Assembly: GCA_035628915.1 (NCBI GenBank)
Contig: DASPIW010000050.1
Coordinates: 1-64,000, forward strand
Length of the DNA: 64,000 bases
Direction: 5' to 3'
From: JARBUG01 sp035628915
Lineage (GTDB): Bacteria; Bacillota; Sulfobacillia; Symbiobacteriales; Symbiobacteriaceae
Position numbers and translations under genes: made by a program. The notes below the pieces were generated by a model. It worked only from the letters and a program-made list of their open reading frames with translations, was not told the DNA's origin and did no database searches. Below, piece after piece: positions 8,063 to 17,655 of this stretch. The first letter of the stretch is position 1. Each line of letters begins with the position of its first letter.

Positions 8063-11000
8063 ATGGCGACCGACACCAGCGAAAGAGGGCTTGAGAAGCT
8101 TATCTGCCTTGCCCTCTCCGGCTCCACCTGTGAGCCCGCCAGCCCGCACGAAGACCAGGCCCTGGAGGCCGAAGCTCCGTACGGAGGCAGCGGCTGGGTC
8201 GGTGGCCGGCCCGCCGATTACGACCGCGATTACTGCGTCGATCTCTACCAGCTCATGGACTTCCTCCGGGCCACGCAGCCCAAAGTGGCCACGGCCCTCG
8301 ACCTCGATGAAGACAGCCCCACCCGGCGCAAGTTCCTTGCCCGGCTCCAGGGCGAAATCAGCAAGCGGGGCGTCATCGACGTGCTCAGGGGCGGCGTCAA
8401 GGACGGGCCATTTCACGTCGATCTCTTCTACGGCACCGCGTCGCCCGGCAACCCCGCCGCTTGCGAGCGCAATGCGCAGAACCGCTTCAGCGTCACCCGG
8501 CAGCTTCGCTACAGCCGGGTTGAGAGCCAACGGGCCCTTGACCTCTGCCTCTTCATCAACGGCCTGCCCATTGCCACCTTTGAGCTGAAAAACAACCTGA
8601 CCAAGCAGACCGTCGACGATGCGGTGGAGCAGTACAAGCGGGACCGAGACCCGAAGGAGAAGCTCTTCGAGTTTGGCCGCTGCGCCGTCCATTTTGCGGT
8701 AGACGAGCAGCAGGTCAAGTTTTGCACCCACCTTAAGGGCAAGAGTTCCTGGTTCCTGCCCTTCAACCAGGGCTGGAACGACGGCGCCGGCAACCCCCCC
8801 AATCCGGAGGGCCTGAAGACGGCCTACCTCTGGGAGCGGATTCTCACCCGGAAGAGCCTGACCAACATCCTGGAGAACTACGCGCAGATCGTCGAAAAGA
8901 AAGACGAGAAGACCGGCAAGAAGAAGCTGGAGCAGCTCTGGCCCCGTTTCCACCAGTTGGACGTGGTGCGCAAGCTGCTGGCCGACGCCAAGGCGAACGG
9001 GGCGGGCAAGCGTTACCTGATCCAGCACTCGGCGGGCAGCGGCAAGTCCAACTCCATCGCGTGGCTGGCCCATCAGCTGATCGGGCTCACTCGAAACGAA
9101 GCCCCGGTCTTCGACTCGATTATCGTCGTCACGGACCGGCGCATCCTGGACCAGCAGATCAAGGACACCATTAAGCGGTTCGCCCAGGTGAGCGCCACCG
9201 TGGGCCATGCCGAGCATTCGGATGACCTGCGCCGCTACATCGAAAGCGGCAAGAAGATCATCATCTCGACGGTGCAGAAATTCCCCGAGATCCTGGAGAA
9301 GATCGGCAGCGACCACCGCGGCCGGAACTTCGCCATCATCATCGACGAGGCCCACTCCAGTCAGGGCGGACGTACCTCCGCGGCCCTTAACGTTGCTCTC
9401 TCCACCGTTGGCGCCGATGAGGAAGAGGAAACGACCGAGGATAAGATCAACCGGATCATGGAAGCCAGGAAGCTGTTGCCCAACGCCAGCTACTTTGCCT
9501 TTACCGCCACGCCCAAGAACAAGACCCTGGAGATCTTCGGCGAGGCCTATGAGGCCGGCGGCGAGATCAAGCACCGGCCTTTCCACAGCTATACGATGAA
9601 GCAGGCGATCGAAGAGGGCTTCGTTCTTGATGTGCTCAAGTATTACACACCGGTCGCCAGCTACTACCGGCTGATCAAGAAGGTGGCCGGCGACCCGGAA
9701 TACGATATGAAGAAGGCCCGGAAGAAGCTGCGTCGCTATGTGGAGAGCCATGACCGTGCAATCCGGCTGAAGGCGGAGATCATGGTGGACCACTTCCATG
9801 AGCAGGTGCTGGCCCTGGGCAAGATCGGCGGGCAGGCCCGGGCAATGGTTGTGACCAGCGGCATCGAGCGGGCGATTCAGTATTTCCACGCCGTCAGCGA
9901 CTATTTGGTGGAGCGCAAGAGCCCCTGCCGGGCGATCATCGCTTTCTCGGGTGAGCATGAGGACGGCGGCGCAAAAGTAACCGAGGCATCGCTGAACGGA
10001 TTCCCGTCAAGCCAAATCGCCGACAAGATTCAGGAGGAGCCCTATCGTTTCCTGATCTGTGCCGACAAGTTTCAGACCGGCTATGACGAGCCGCTCCTCC
10101 ACACGATGTACGTGGACAAGATGCTCTCCGGCATCAAGGCGGTGCAGACGCTCTCCCGCCTGAACCGGGCGCGTCCGCAGAAGCATGATGTCTTCGTGCT
10201 CGACTTCATGAACGATGCCGACACCATCCGGGACGCCTTTGCCGACTACTACCGCACCACAATTCTGAGCGCCGAGACTGACCCCAACAAACTTCACGAC
10301 CTGAAGGCGGCGCTGGACGGCTACCAAATCTATTCGCCCGAACAGGTTGACCAGTTGGCGGAGCTTTACCTGAACGGTGCGGACCGGCCGACGCTGGATC
10401 CGATTCTGGATGCCTGCGTTGCGGTGTATAAGAAGGAGCTGGATGAGGACGGGCAGGTCGACTTCAAGGGGAAGGCAAAGGGCTTCCTGCGGACCTATGG
10501 CTTCCTGGCCTCCATCCTCCCGTATACGAACGCCGACTGGGAAAAGCTCTCGATCTTCCTGAATTTCCTGGTGCCCAAACTGCCGGCGCCGGTGGAGGAG
10601 GACCTGTCGAAGGGGATTCTCGAAGCGATTGACATGGAGAGCTACCGGGTGGAGAAGAAGGCGGCCATGGCCATCCAACTCCCGGACCAGGAGGCGGAGA
10701 TCGAACCGGTGCCGGGCGGTGGTGGAGGCCACAAACCGGACCCGGAGATGGACCGGCTCTCCAACATTCTGAAGAGCTTTAACGACCTGTGCGGGAACTT
10801 CGCCTTCAGCGAGAGCGACCGGGTCCGGATCACCCGCATTGTCACCGAGGAATTGACCAGTGATGTTCTGTCCGATACCGCCTACCAGAATGCCAAACAG
10901 AATTCGGACAAGCAGAATGCGCGAATTGAGCATGACAAAGCGGTGGAGCGGGCGGCCATCGGGCGGATGAAGACGGATACAGAGTTCTTCAAAGCCTTCA

Positions 11001-11077
11001 TGGATAACGAGTCATTCCGGCGGTTGGTAATGGATACGGTTTTCCAGCTTACTTATGGTGGGCCGTCTGCTTCCTGA
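8063..11077 (+). CDS. hsdR: Type I restriction enzyme endonuclease/translocase subunit
   Basis: About 1004 residues. An N-terminal PD-(D/E)xK nuclease region (PIATFELKN, ELK near residue 174) precedes a superfamily 2 helicase core with Walker A SAGSGKS (about 323-329), DEAH (428-431) and TATP. A helical C-terminal HsdR domain binds the methyltransferase core. The subunit uses ATP to translocate unmethylated DNA and cuts it at a distance. It lies two bases after hsdS and is the last gene of the operon. All key motifs are present, so the system should be active. Confidence 0.94.
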   Translation: MATDTSERGLEKLICLALSGSTCEPASPHEDQALEAEAPYGGSGWVGGRPADYDRDYCVDLYQLMDFLRATQPKVATALDLDEDSPTRRKFLARLQGEISKRGVIDVLRGGVKDGPFHVDLFYGTASPGNPAACERNAQNRFSVTRQLRYSRVESQRALDLCLFINGLPIATFELKNNLTKQTVDDAVEQYKRDRDPKEKLFEFGRCAVHFAVDEQQVKFCTHLKGKSSWFLPFNQGWNDGAGNPPNPEGLKTAYLWERILTRKSLTNILENYAQIVEKKDEKTGKKKLEQLWPRFHQLDVVRKLLADAKANGAGKRYLIQHSAGSGKSNSIAWLAHQLIGLTRNEAPVFDSIIVVTDRRILDQQIKDTIKRFAQVSATVGHAEHSDDLRRYIESGKKIIISTVQKFPEILEKIGSDHRGRNFAIIIDEAHSSQGGRTSAALNVALSTVGADEEEETTEDKINRIMEARKLLPNASYFAFTATPKNKTLEIFGEAYEAGGEIKHRPFHSYTMKQAIEEGFVLDVLKYYTPVASYYRLIKKVAGDPEYDMKKARKKLRRYVESHDRAIRLKAEIMVDHFHEQVLALGKIGGQARAMVVTSGIERAIQYFHAVSDYLVERKSPCRAIIAFSGEHEDGGAKVTEASLNGFPSSQIADKIQEEPYRFLICADKFQTGYDEPLLHTMYVDKMLSGIKAVQTLSRLNRARPQKHDVFVLDFMNDADTIRDAFADYYRTTILSAETDPNKLHDLKAALDGYQIYSPEQVDQLAELYLNGADRPTLDPILDACVAVYKKELDEDGQVDFKGKAKGFLRTYGFLASILPYTNADWEKLSIFLNFLVPKLPAPVEEDLSKGILEAIDMESYRVEKKAAMAIQLPDQEAEIEPVPGGGGGHKPDPEMDRLSNILKSFNDLCGNFAFSESDRVRITRIVTEELTSDVLSDTAYQNAKQNSDKQNARIEHDKAVERAAIGRMKTDTEFFKAFMDNESFRRLVMDTVFQLTYGGPSAS

Positions 11078-11588
11078 TGTACACCGCACCCCGTATGGGG
11101 GAAAGTTCAAGCTTTGACTGGTTTCAAATTGAGAGACAAGCATATCACCTAGAAAACGGAACCAGCAGTGAAGGCATGGTGAACGCAGAGGTACTGTGCC
11201 CCTCAGCAAATTTGGGTCGATTCGAAAGCGCACGTGCGGAGGACGTCACCTTCGGCGTGCGGTTTTTGTGCGGTCGAAGTACCGGTGGAGAGAATGATAG
11301 GCGGGATGGTGACCCACCAACGGTGTGGTCGGCCACACACCAGTAAAACGGTGAAATGCTGGATGCTAGTGGCGCTGTCGCCTTGACCGGGGAAGTCGTC
11401 GCTAGGTGGCCGCCAAAGCCTGACCCGGTGCCCATGAGTAGAGTGCTGTTTGAATACCGGGCAGACGACCCACCCGTCTTCCAGAAAACGGGTGGGTCGT
11501 TGCTGTCTACGATGCTGGCTGTAGGTGGTAACCGATGCCAGCAAGAATCAAGAACGCTCGCAAGTGAGCTGACGAGCGACTTTCGAGG
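11078..11588. other. Convergent spacer after hsdR
   Basis: An 89-codon open frame starts at 11077, overlapping the hsdR stop, but it has no recognisable domain or good ribosome site and I do not call it a gene. The region otherwise contains the terminator-like hairpin at 11465-11500. Confidence 0.4.
11465..11500. terminator. Bidirectional terminator-like hairpin
   Basis: Perfect 13-bp arms (ACGACCCACCCGT and its complement) flank a 10-base loop between the converging hsdR operon and the DUF3800 gene. It is GC-rich but lacks a long T-run. Confidence 0.6.
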
Positions 11589-12719
11589 CTAGCCGATTCG
11601 GAGTACCGTGGCCACATCCTGTCTGGCTGATTCCACCAGCCCTTCACTGGTTAGCTTCAGACCGAGAGTACTCAGGACAAAGGCCGCAAACTCGTCTTTG
11701 AAGTTCGTGGTCTCGCCAGGAGCGTTCAACACACGGTTTATGCTTCCAGTAAAGAGGTCCGCAATCTGAACCAAATGGTTTGCCTTCGAGTCCACACTCT
11801 CAAGCAGGTCGAGGAATACTTCGTCTTCGAAACGTTTTGCGAGGCCGTCACGGAGGTCGTCCCGAAGCCTAGCCATAGCCAGGGCATCTAGAGCATCGTT
11901 AGTCTTGTCCCTATCCTTCCAGACCTGCAAGATCCTAGGCCTAGACACTCGGCGCGTGTCGAACTCATGCTTTAGGCCTTCTAGTACAAGGCGATAGTAC
12001 ATTTCCTCAAAGATCTTGTCTATTGGGCGATTGATACCAGAGAGCGGTACGGTGACCGCCTTGAGGCTAAGTGTGTCAGAAACCGACAATGCCTCGAGGA
12101 AGAAAGCTTTGGCGTTGTCCACCTTGTGCTTCGTCAGCTCATTAAAATGAAACTCATAGTTGATGTCGTGTTCCGCTCGAAACTTGACTAGGCGAACCAT
12201 CAATTGTGAATACCGCCGTGAGTCCAGCGTCCACACACTCCCCACTAGAGCAAAGCCATCCTTTTTGTAGCTCTCGTCCGCGTATACTCCAAGCAACGGG
12301 CGATCAGGTTTGTCCATCACCTGCGCCTCCGAGATCTCCAAGCGCCGCTCCCTGCGGAACGCTTGTACTTCTTCAGTGGGTTGGAAGAGGCCGAACTCAT
12401 TCTGGATTTTCTGGCGGGCACGAATGAGGCTCATTGGGTTCTCCAGGAGTAGTACCTTCTCTTCGTCGAGGTGCTCCTCGGGCCCCAACACGTCGGGCTG
12501 GAATTTGCGCCAATAGGTCAGGAATAAGACGCGATCGGAGTTTCTTGCATCGGGGTAGTGGTTCATGACGAATGCCACTCGGGCTCGCACTGTATCTAGG
12601 CGTTCTGCGGCCAACTGGCTGACCAGAGCTTCCCTTTCCCTTTGTATGCGTTCCTCTTTCGACCTAGGTTTTCGCAAAGGGGCTGTTGGTTGCGTAAACG
12701 TAGCCCGAGCTTCTTGCAA
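11589..12719 (-). CDS. DUF3800 (RNase H-fold) protein with helical N-terminal domain
   Basis: About 376 residues. Residues about 145-330 match the DUF3800 pattern: an opening strand with acidic residues (GVYADESY, near 144-151), a middle helical section, and a closing ESVDSKANHLVQIADLFTG stretch with the conserved 'D...QIADL' signature. DUF3800 is predicted to adopt an RNase H-like fold and is common near restriction and mobile loci. The N-terminal 130 residues (ARQKIQNEFGLFQPT) resemble a helical module I associate with phage and plasmid proteins. The TTG start at 12719 is chosen because AAGGAGG (12730-12736) is well spaced; an ATG closer to that site is in another frame. Function unknown; defence-related by context. 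Confidence 0.75.
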   Translation of the reverse strand: MQEARATFTQPTAPLRKPRSKEERIQREREALVSQLAAERLDTVRARVAFVMNHYPDARNSDRVLFLTYWRKFQPDVLGPEEHLDEEKVLLLENPMSLIRARQKIQNEFGLFQPTEEVQAFRRERRLEISEAQVMDKPDRPLLGVYADESYKKDGFALVGSVWTLDSRRYSQLMVRLVKFRAEHDINYEFHFNELTKHKVDNAKAFFLEALSVSDTLSLKAVTVPLSGINRPIDKIFEEMYYRLVLEGLKHEFDTRRVSRPRILQVWKDRDKTNDALDALAMARLRDDLRDGLAKRFEDEVFLDLLESVDSKANHLVQIADLFTGSINRVLNAPGETTNFKDEFAAFVLSTLGLKLTSEGLVESARQDVATVLRIG

Positions 12720-13106
12720 GGCGACATCCCCTCCTTGTAGATGGCAACTGACGCTCTGTTCTGGTTATCCAACCGAGATGGGTTCGTGTCCATTTTCCGG
12801 CCCCTTGATCGACGCAAGGCGAGGGGCATGTTACAAGTGTCCTGCGTAACTCAAGGTGGAATCTGCGCCATGAACTGTCCAAACCGATATGGTCTGTCTG
12901 ACAAATCGCCCTTGGTGGGCGGGACGCTTGAATTTATGCCCCCAATATTGTCACCAATCACTCCTGCGGCTGTGCTCTACTGCCAACTCCCTACTCCCAT
13001 TTCTGGCACCCATGAATTTCGTGCCGAATGTGATCATCGGCTTTGCCCTTTCGAACCTAGAGAGGACGCCGCCTGGAACGGTGCAGCGCAAAGCCACTTG
13101 AAGGCG
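12720..13106. other. Spacer upstream of the DUF3800 gene
   Basis: No convincing gene on either strand. It should carry the promoter of the minus-strand DUF3800 gene, and the ribosome site (AAGGAGG) lies at its start. I see no strong -35/-10 pair. Confidence 0.4.
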
Positions 13107-15018
13107 CTAGTGGCTGCCTGTCGCTGCATCTCCTCCCAAGTCGAGAGAGGATTGGATATCCTCGGCCAAGTTTTCGCTTGGCACGAAGTCCTTCAGGTCA
13201 TGCAGGAGCCGGAATGTACGGCTATGGGCACGCTCTAGGACCCACGAGTACGCCATAGGCTTGGCCTGAATGTGGTTCCCCCAACCCACTGGACCACCAG
13301 CAGCTCCCCTTCCCAGTGAAGCGCCCAGGACGAACGCTTCGATCGTAGTGTCAGCGGGGAGGGTCCCGCTCTCTTGGAGTGAAAGCGCATATTCTACAGC
13401 CTGGTCCATTTCTTGTTTAGTAAGCTCGAAGCCGCCTCGCTTCAACTCGATGATTACAACCTTCTCGGGACCAGATTCTTCACCACTGGCATCATAGCGT
13501 GGCCTACTGTACGCACCAATCGAGGAATCCGGGAGAACGACAAAGTCAGGTCTTCTGCTGGACACTGGGAGGGCTTTGACTCTAAAGAACTGTCGAATGA
13601 CCGATGTGACCGTCTGATTCGACGTAAAGTGAACAGTCTCGTACTCCGGACCGAAGATCCATAAGCCGCGACCAAACAGAGGCTGCAATTGGTGTAGTTC
13701 GTCAGCCTGCGGGTTATGGACAAGGGTCTTCATTTGGGAGATGACATCTAGGCGCTTGTAGAGCTCATCAAGAACCCGCTTCGCATCTGTGATCGTCCAC
13801 TTTCCCAGGATTTCGACCAACTTGTCCAGCTCATCAGGGCCCACTGATGCCAATTGCTCCAACAGGGTGTAGCCCGTCCTGGCCTGCTCCAGGTTCGCAA
13901 GTACTTCCGCCATGTTCGTAAGGTCTCGCTCTTGCATGTACGGTGAGCGCTCAAGCATTGCATCCACCGCAGAGATGACGTGTTCACGCGAGAGTCTCGG
14001 AATTCTCGACAGCTTGGGGCTGACTCTTGAAAGTGCCGTCTTCCTTCTCTCAATTCGCGTTTCTTTCAAGAGGACTTGCAGTCTGCCCCAAATGTGCTCA
14101 TGTATGTGGGCTCGAACCGTTGTAACGGCCGACGTGTCCCAGAACCCAGTCCAGTCGGGACGCACATCATCAGCGAGGGAATCGGCCTCGACGATAAAGG
14201 TATAACGTTTGGCCTCTGCACTCCGGCCGTCTAGGTATCTGCCAGACCCGATAACCCCATCCCAAGTCCAATCTCCAACCAATCGCTTGTTGACCCACCA
14301 CGCGACGCCATGCAGGCGCATGGTTCGGTCACTGTCGCCGCCATCGATTAGGTGGATGCGGAAAGTACCCATACCCGCTACTTCAAGCTCCTGCGACTCA
14401 ATGTATCGGCTTATATCAGTCAAGGTCACACGTTCACCATCAACGGTGACAGTAAACGCTGGGTCTACCAAAAAACCTCGTGCCAATGAGTTCTCTTACT
14501 TCGGCGGGCGCCAGTCGTGGCACCCTCGCATCCGTCACTTCTATGATGGTGCCATCGCCCTCACAGAATGACGTGCTGAGGTCTTCAAACCTGAATGGAG
14601 TCTCGGCATCGGTCGAGCGTTGCACCCTGCATTTTGTGCAGACGCCCTCTCGAAACGTCACGATATGGTATTCTTCACCGAAACTAAATGCACCGTGACG
14701 TCCCTTACCATTTCGCCCGAACACCACTCTCTTGGTTCCATCTCCAAGGGTCGTGAAGGCACCTTGTTCCTTTATCCGTTGGTAGTTGAGCGTCCTCCAA
14801 CGGCGCTGGAACTCTTCCGGCGTCATCCCCTGACCGTTATCCGCGATTCTAAAGACAGGCCGTTCAAACGACGGCCAGTCGATTTCTACCCTAGTGGCTC
14901 CAGCATCCCATGAGTTTGCCACCAGTTCGACGATGGCAGTCCGCGGGTCTCGCATGATCATGCCAGCATGGTCCTCTAGAAAGCTTGCATCGAAAAGAGC
15001 CAACTGCTGCTGAGCCAT
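13107..15018 (-). pseudogene. GHKL ATPase fused to a Shedu-like (DUF4263) nuclease, split by a frameshift
   Basis: Two overlapping minus-strand frames (15018 to about 14470, then to 13107) read as one protein of about 636 residues. The N-terminal part is a GHKL/Bergerat ATPase: ELVANSWDAG near residue 34, IADNGQGM near 61 and GRNGKGRHGAFSFG near 104. The C-terminal part contains PDFVVLPD and, about 30 residues on, VIIELKRGG, a PD-(D/E)xK pair in a context like DUF4263/SduA. The break is at a run of six T (minus strand; 14470-14475), where five T would restore GTRFLVDPAF. The start at 15018 follows AGGGGTGA. It could be a real mutation, a sequencing error or slippage; a +1 shift is needed, so ordinary -1 frameshifting does not fit. 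Confidence 0.75.
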
Positions 15019-15349
15019 GACGATCACCCCTACGAAACCGCATTCGTTAGGGTCTGCTAAAATCCTCCCAATTAACTAAAAAATTCACCTACTCGGTATT
15101 CGACCTCAATACGCTGGGAATGTTCACATGAATGTGATGGCACCGGTGCAGCAGAAGCGGGTACGAACTCAAGAGTGGAAGGCCAGTGGTGTAGTTCCAC
15201 TTCACATACAGGGGGCGGCCCGCGCACCCCTACGGCGACCGGTTGTCCATGTCTCCAAACCTCACACTGTGGCCTTCCAAGAGATGAAAACCGTGCGTTC
15301 GCCGGAGCCAAAAAAGCTGAGCATAAGGGCTGTGGACAGTTACGCGGGG
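15019..15349. other. Spacer with no supported gene
   Basis: Short frames on both strands lack recognisable domains. It should carry the promoter of the minus-strand GHKL gene in the AT-rich stretch near 15060-15090. Confidence 0.35.
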
Positions 15350-15352
15350 TAA

Positions 15353-15664
15353 CCGGCTAAAGAAGTGTTCGAGGCCTTTGTCGATCCCGCCATTACCAGC
15401 AAGTCTTGGTTCACAAAGAGGAACGGAAGACTAGAGACGGGAAAACCTATCCACCGGGATTGGGAGATGTACGGTGTTTCGGCAGACGTTGATGTAAAAG
15501 CTATCGACGAAAACAGGCGGATTCTCATCGGCTTTGCTGACAACACCACGGCCGAGTGGACTTTTGCTTCTCGGGCAGACAACGAAACGCTAGTCACCAT
15601 TACGAACACCGGGTTTCAGGGAGATCGCGACGAGGTCGTGAGGCAGGCGCCGGACGCCACATAA
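15353..15664 (+). pseudogene. Truncated AHSA1/SRPBCC domain protein
   Basis: The frame after the stop at 15350 reads PAKEVFEAFVDPAITSKSW, followed by a characteristic WEMYGVSADVDVK and TTAEWTFASRAD. This is the AHSA1-like (Hsp90-ATPase-activator homologue) branch of the START/SRPBCC fold. Family members begin about 15 residues earlier and continue for roughly 35 residues after the equivalent of VRQAPDAT. Here a stop precedes the N-terminus and another truncates the final helix. No ribosome site is seen before GTG 15365. It is most likely a decayed copy, although a short translated domain cannot be excluded. Confidence 0.6.
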
Positions 15665-15709
15665 GGCGGTAAGAAGCGCACTCTGCGGGTCAGCGAAAGG
15701 GGATTACGC

Positions 15710-15979
15710 ATGCTCCACATGGTCATCATCCGCCACAGTCCTGAGTCCTGTCCCGGTCGCCCGGGCAACGAAGCGATTCATCCGTGCGTGAACTCCATGC
15801 AGGGACTCCTGGACGCTTCAGGTGTCAAGGCCCTCGGCAGGTGGGCAGATCCCGCGGCCCACGTCAACTACCTGGTGCTGGATGCGCCCAATGCACATGT
15901 CATTATGGACGCCTTGATGCAGAGCGGCTTGTTCGGACACACCACAACAGAGATTCGTCCCGTCCTGAGCATGGACTGA
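15710..15979 (+). CDS. Small conserved protein, possibly a dimeric alpha/beta-barrel (DUF3303-like)
   Basis: An 89-residue cytoplasmic protein. The ATG has AAAGGGGA 8 bases upstream and a strong terminator immediately downstream, so this is a well-defined monocistronic gene. The pattern MVIIRHSPESCP, followed by WADPAAHVNYLVLDAPNAH, resembles short single-domain proteins with a ferredoxin-like barrel fold (DUF3303-type). No catalytic residues can be assigned and function is unknown. The base composition is close to the surrounding chromosome. Confidence 0.65.
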   Translation: MLHMVIIRHSPESCPGRPGNEAIHPCVNSMQGLLDASGVKALGRWADPAAHVNYLVLDAPNAHVIMDALMQSGLFGHTTTEIRPVLSMD

Positions 15980-15986
15980 CAATCCG

Positions 15987-16019
15987 AGACCCCGGTGGCG
16001 ATGTGCCACCGGGGTCTTC
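15987..16019 (+). terminator. Intrinsic terminator of the 89-residue gene
   Basis: Perfect 13-bp stem (AGACCCCGGTGGC, 5-base loop GATGT) starting eight bases after the stop, followed by TTCC. It may also serve the converging CPBP gene. Confidence 0.75.
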
Positions 16020-16035
16020 CGCGGTACAAGCCGGC

Positions 16036-16854
16036 TCAGGCCGAACGCCGGGATCCCACCAGGCCGGGAGTTGAGTCAGCAGTGAAGAATGCCAGGTCTT
16101 TGGCGACAATGCTTACTGCTATGACCACAAGGATACCCGTCTGTATGAACTTCGTGGACTCCTCCACGCGGAATGCTTCGGGAGAAACGACGGCGACGAC
16201 GTGGAACAGGATGGCTGCCAGGATGCTTCGGTTGGCCCTGTAATAGAGCCAGTTCACGATGATGGTGAAAGGAACGAGGCTGACGAGGAAGTTCAGAACG
16301 TAGGGAATGCCCATCTTCCATAGTTCGTTCTGATAATAGGTGTTGATGAAGAACAGCGGCACATGCCACAACGCCCAGAGGAGCGCAAACAGAAGACTGG
16401 CCGTCAGCAGGTTGTACCTGCTCCTCAAGCTGTCCACACCGTAGCCACGCCACCCGATCTCCTCAAAGGTCGGGGCCAGAATCGGAATCAGAAGACTCAA
16501 CTCACTCACGAGCATGAACTGGGTGGTAGACTTGCCGAAAAGTACAGAGATGGCGACTGCCACCAACAGAGAGACGGGGAGGAGCAACAGGATCGTCGGA
16601 AAATGTCGGAGACCAACCCGATTGACCTGAAGCAGCCGAATCAGGAAGTCCCGTTTCAAGGCCGCGCTCCCGGACCCATAAACCATGAAGAGGCCGACAA
16701 CAAACGGCGCGACTGATCCGGTAATCGTCAGTAGGATCATGATGGGCTCCTTGCCGGTCTGATAGCTGAAGTACGCCGCCAGGAACCATGCCACCCAGGT
16801 AGCCAACATGGTTAGAGCATAGAATTTCCAAGGTTTATACGCGTACTGTTTCAC
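16036..16854 (-). CDS. CPBP family intramembrane glutamic protease
   Basis: About 272 residues with around eight hydrophobic segments. It carries the CPBP/Abi signature: EEIGWRG (motif 1), LWALWHVPLFF (motif 2, catalytic His) and a later FHVVAV His motif. The bacterial family includes bacteriocin self-immunity and prenyl-processing-like proteases in the membrane. I choose the GTG at 16854, because GAGGAGGAG lies at ideal distance, over the in-frame ATG at 16896. The upstream region carries two near-identical direct repeats. No operon partner. The substrate is unknown. Confidence 0.85.
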   Translation of the reverse strand: MKQYAYKPWKFYALTMLATWVAWFLAAYFSYQTGKEPIMILLTITGSVAPFVVGLFMVYGSGSAALKRDFLIRLLQVNRVGLRHFPTILLLLPVSLLVAVAISVLFGKSTTQFMLVSELSLLIPILAPTFEEIGWRGYGVDSLRSRYNLLTASLLFALLWALWHVPLFFINTYYQNELWKMGIPYVLNFLVSLVPFTIIVNWLYYRANRSILAAILFHVVAVVSPEAFRVEESTKFIQTGILVVIAVSIVAKDLAFFTADSTPGLVGSRRSA

Positions 16855-16894
16855 GCATACTCCTCCTCGTAAGAGCAGTGCTTCGACTAAGCTC

Positions 16895-16999
16895 ATGTTA
16901 CCCTCGGAGGGAGAGCAAGTGCGTCCCTCGAAGGAGCGAAGAATGGGCTGATGTTACCCCGGCGGGGAGGGAGTGAGTGCATACCTCGAAGGAGTGAAG
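16895..16999. repeat. Two ~48-bp direct repeats upstream of the CPBP gene
   Basis: Copy 1 (16895-16941) and copy 2 (16951-16999) share ATGTTACC at one end and CTCGAAGGAG(C/T)GAAG at the other, with a GGAGGGAG core; they differ by a few substitutions and a small length change. They lie in the minus-strand leader of the CPBP gene. They may be a duplicated regulatory segment or a tandem duplication scar. Confidence 0.6.
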
Positions 17000-17015
17000 C
17001 CTACGATCTGCCGAT

Positions 17016-17053
17016 AAAGGCGACCCGCCCCCCTCCGGGAGCAGGTCGCCTTC
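17016..17053 (-). terminator. Intrinsic terminator of the 165-residue gene
   Basis: A 9-bp stem (AAGGCGACC and its complement) with a GC-rich loop lies five bases beyond the minus-strand stop; the minus-strand tail begins TTT. Confidence 0.65.
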
Positions 17054-17057
17054 CCTA

Positions 17058-17555
17058 TTACTCTTCGTTCTCCGTCTCCTCACCAGACTTCTTGCGCTTC
17101 ACGGTCCGGGTCGGCGCCCCGGCCAGCACATGGACCACCAGGCAGGCAACGCCATCAGCATCCTTGGTCTTCTCCACGTGGCAATCCACCGTGGTCGCCG
17201 GGCGCAGCCCGGGGAGCTTCTTGAACACCGCCCCAGCATGGAAGGTGATCGCATGCCCATAAATGGTGACCTTCATCAGCCCCTTGTCGCCCGGCTTCGG
17301 CGCATACAGCGCCAACTGCCCCGCCTCCACGTTGCCGCCGAAGGCCAACTGGAAGTCGGACGGGTTCAAGCCCTCCTCCTCGGCGAACGCAACGGCCATC
17401 TCCTTCGCACCCGTATTGCCCCGAACGGCGCCGGACTTGGCCACGGTCATCTTCGCATCGTCCCGCCGCGCCCCACCGGCAACATTATAATTGTCCGTGA
17501 TCCGCTGGAAACGAGTCCCTTCCCCCGGGTTCGGGCTGATCGGTCCTGCCACCAC
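17058..17555 (-). CDS. Hypothetical protein, 165 residues
   Basis: I do not recognise this family. The protein appears soluble and cytoplasmic, with no signal or membrane segment. It has a beta-rich centre (LMKVTIYGHAITFHAG; TVDCHVEKTKDADGVACLVV) and a charged C-terminal tail (KRKKSGEETENEE). The GTG start at 17555 follows AGGAG ten bases upstream. It has its own apparent sigma-A promoter (17619-17647) and terminator, so it is probably expressed alone. Confidence 0.6.
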   Translation of the reverse strand: MVAGPISPNPGEGTRFQRITDNYNVAGGARRDDAKMTVAKSGAVRGNTGAKEMAVAFAEEEGLNPSDFQLAFGGNVEAGQLALYAPKPGDKGLMKVTIYGHAITFHAGAVFKKLPGLRPATTVDCHVEKTKDADGVACLVVHVLAGAPTRTVKRKKSGEETENEE

Positions 17556-17618
17556 TCACCAACTCCTAATACATAGTATGTCATCCCTGTATGTTCAATA
17601 GAAGGAATGACAATTATT

Positions 17619-17647
17619 AGGATAGGCGGTTTCAACCTACTTGTCAA
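17619..17647 (-). promoter_or_regulatory. Sigma-A-type promoter for the 165-residue gene
   Basis: On the minus strand a perfect -35 box TTGACA (17642-17647) and a -10 box TATCCT (17619-17624) are separated by 17 bases, about 60 bases before the GTG start. Confidence 0.65.
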
Positions 17648-17655
17648 TAAACATT

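Noticed and set aside
8015..9958. A 647-codon minus-strand open frame across hsdR
   Set aside because: It is an antisense shadow of hsdR in GC-rich codons, with no ribosome site or domain, and hsdR on the plus strand has every expected motif.
11077..11346. 89-codon frame overlapping the hsdR stop
   Set aside because: No ribosome site beyond the overlap, no domain, and atypical composition for a coding sequence.
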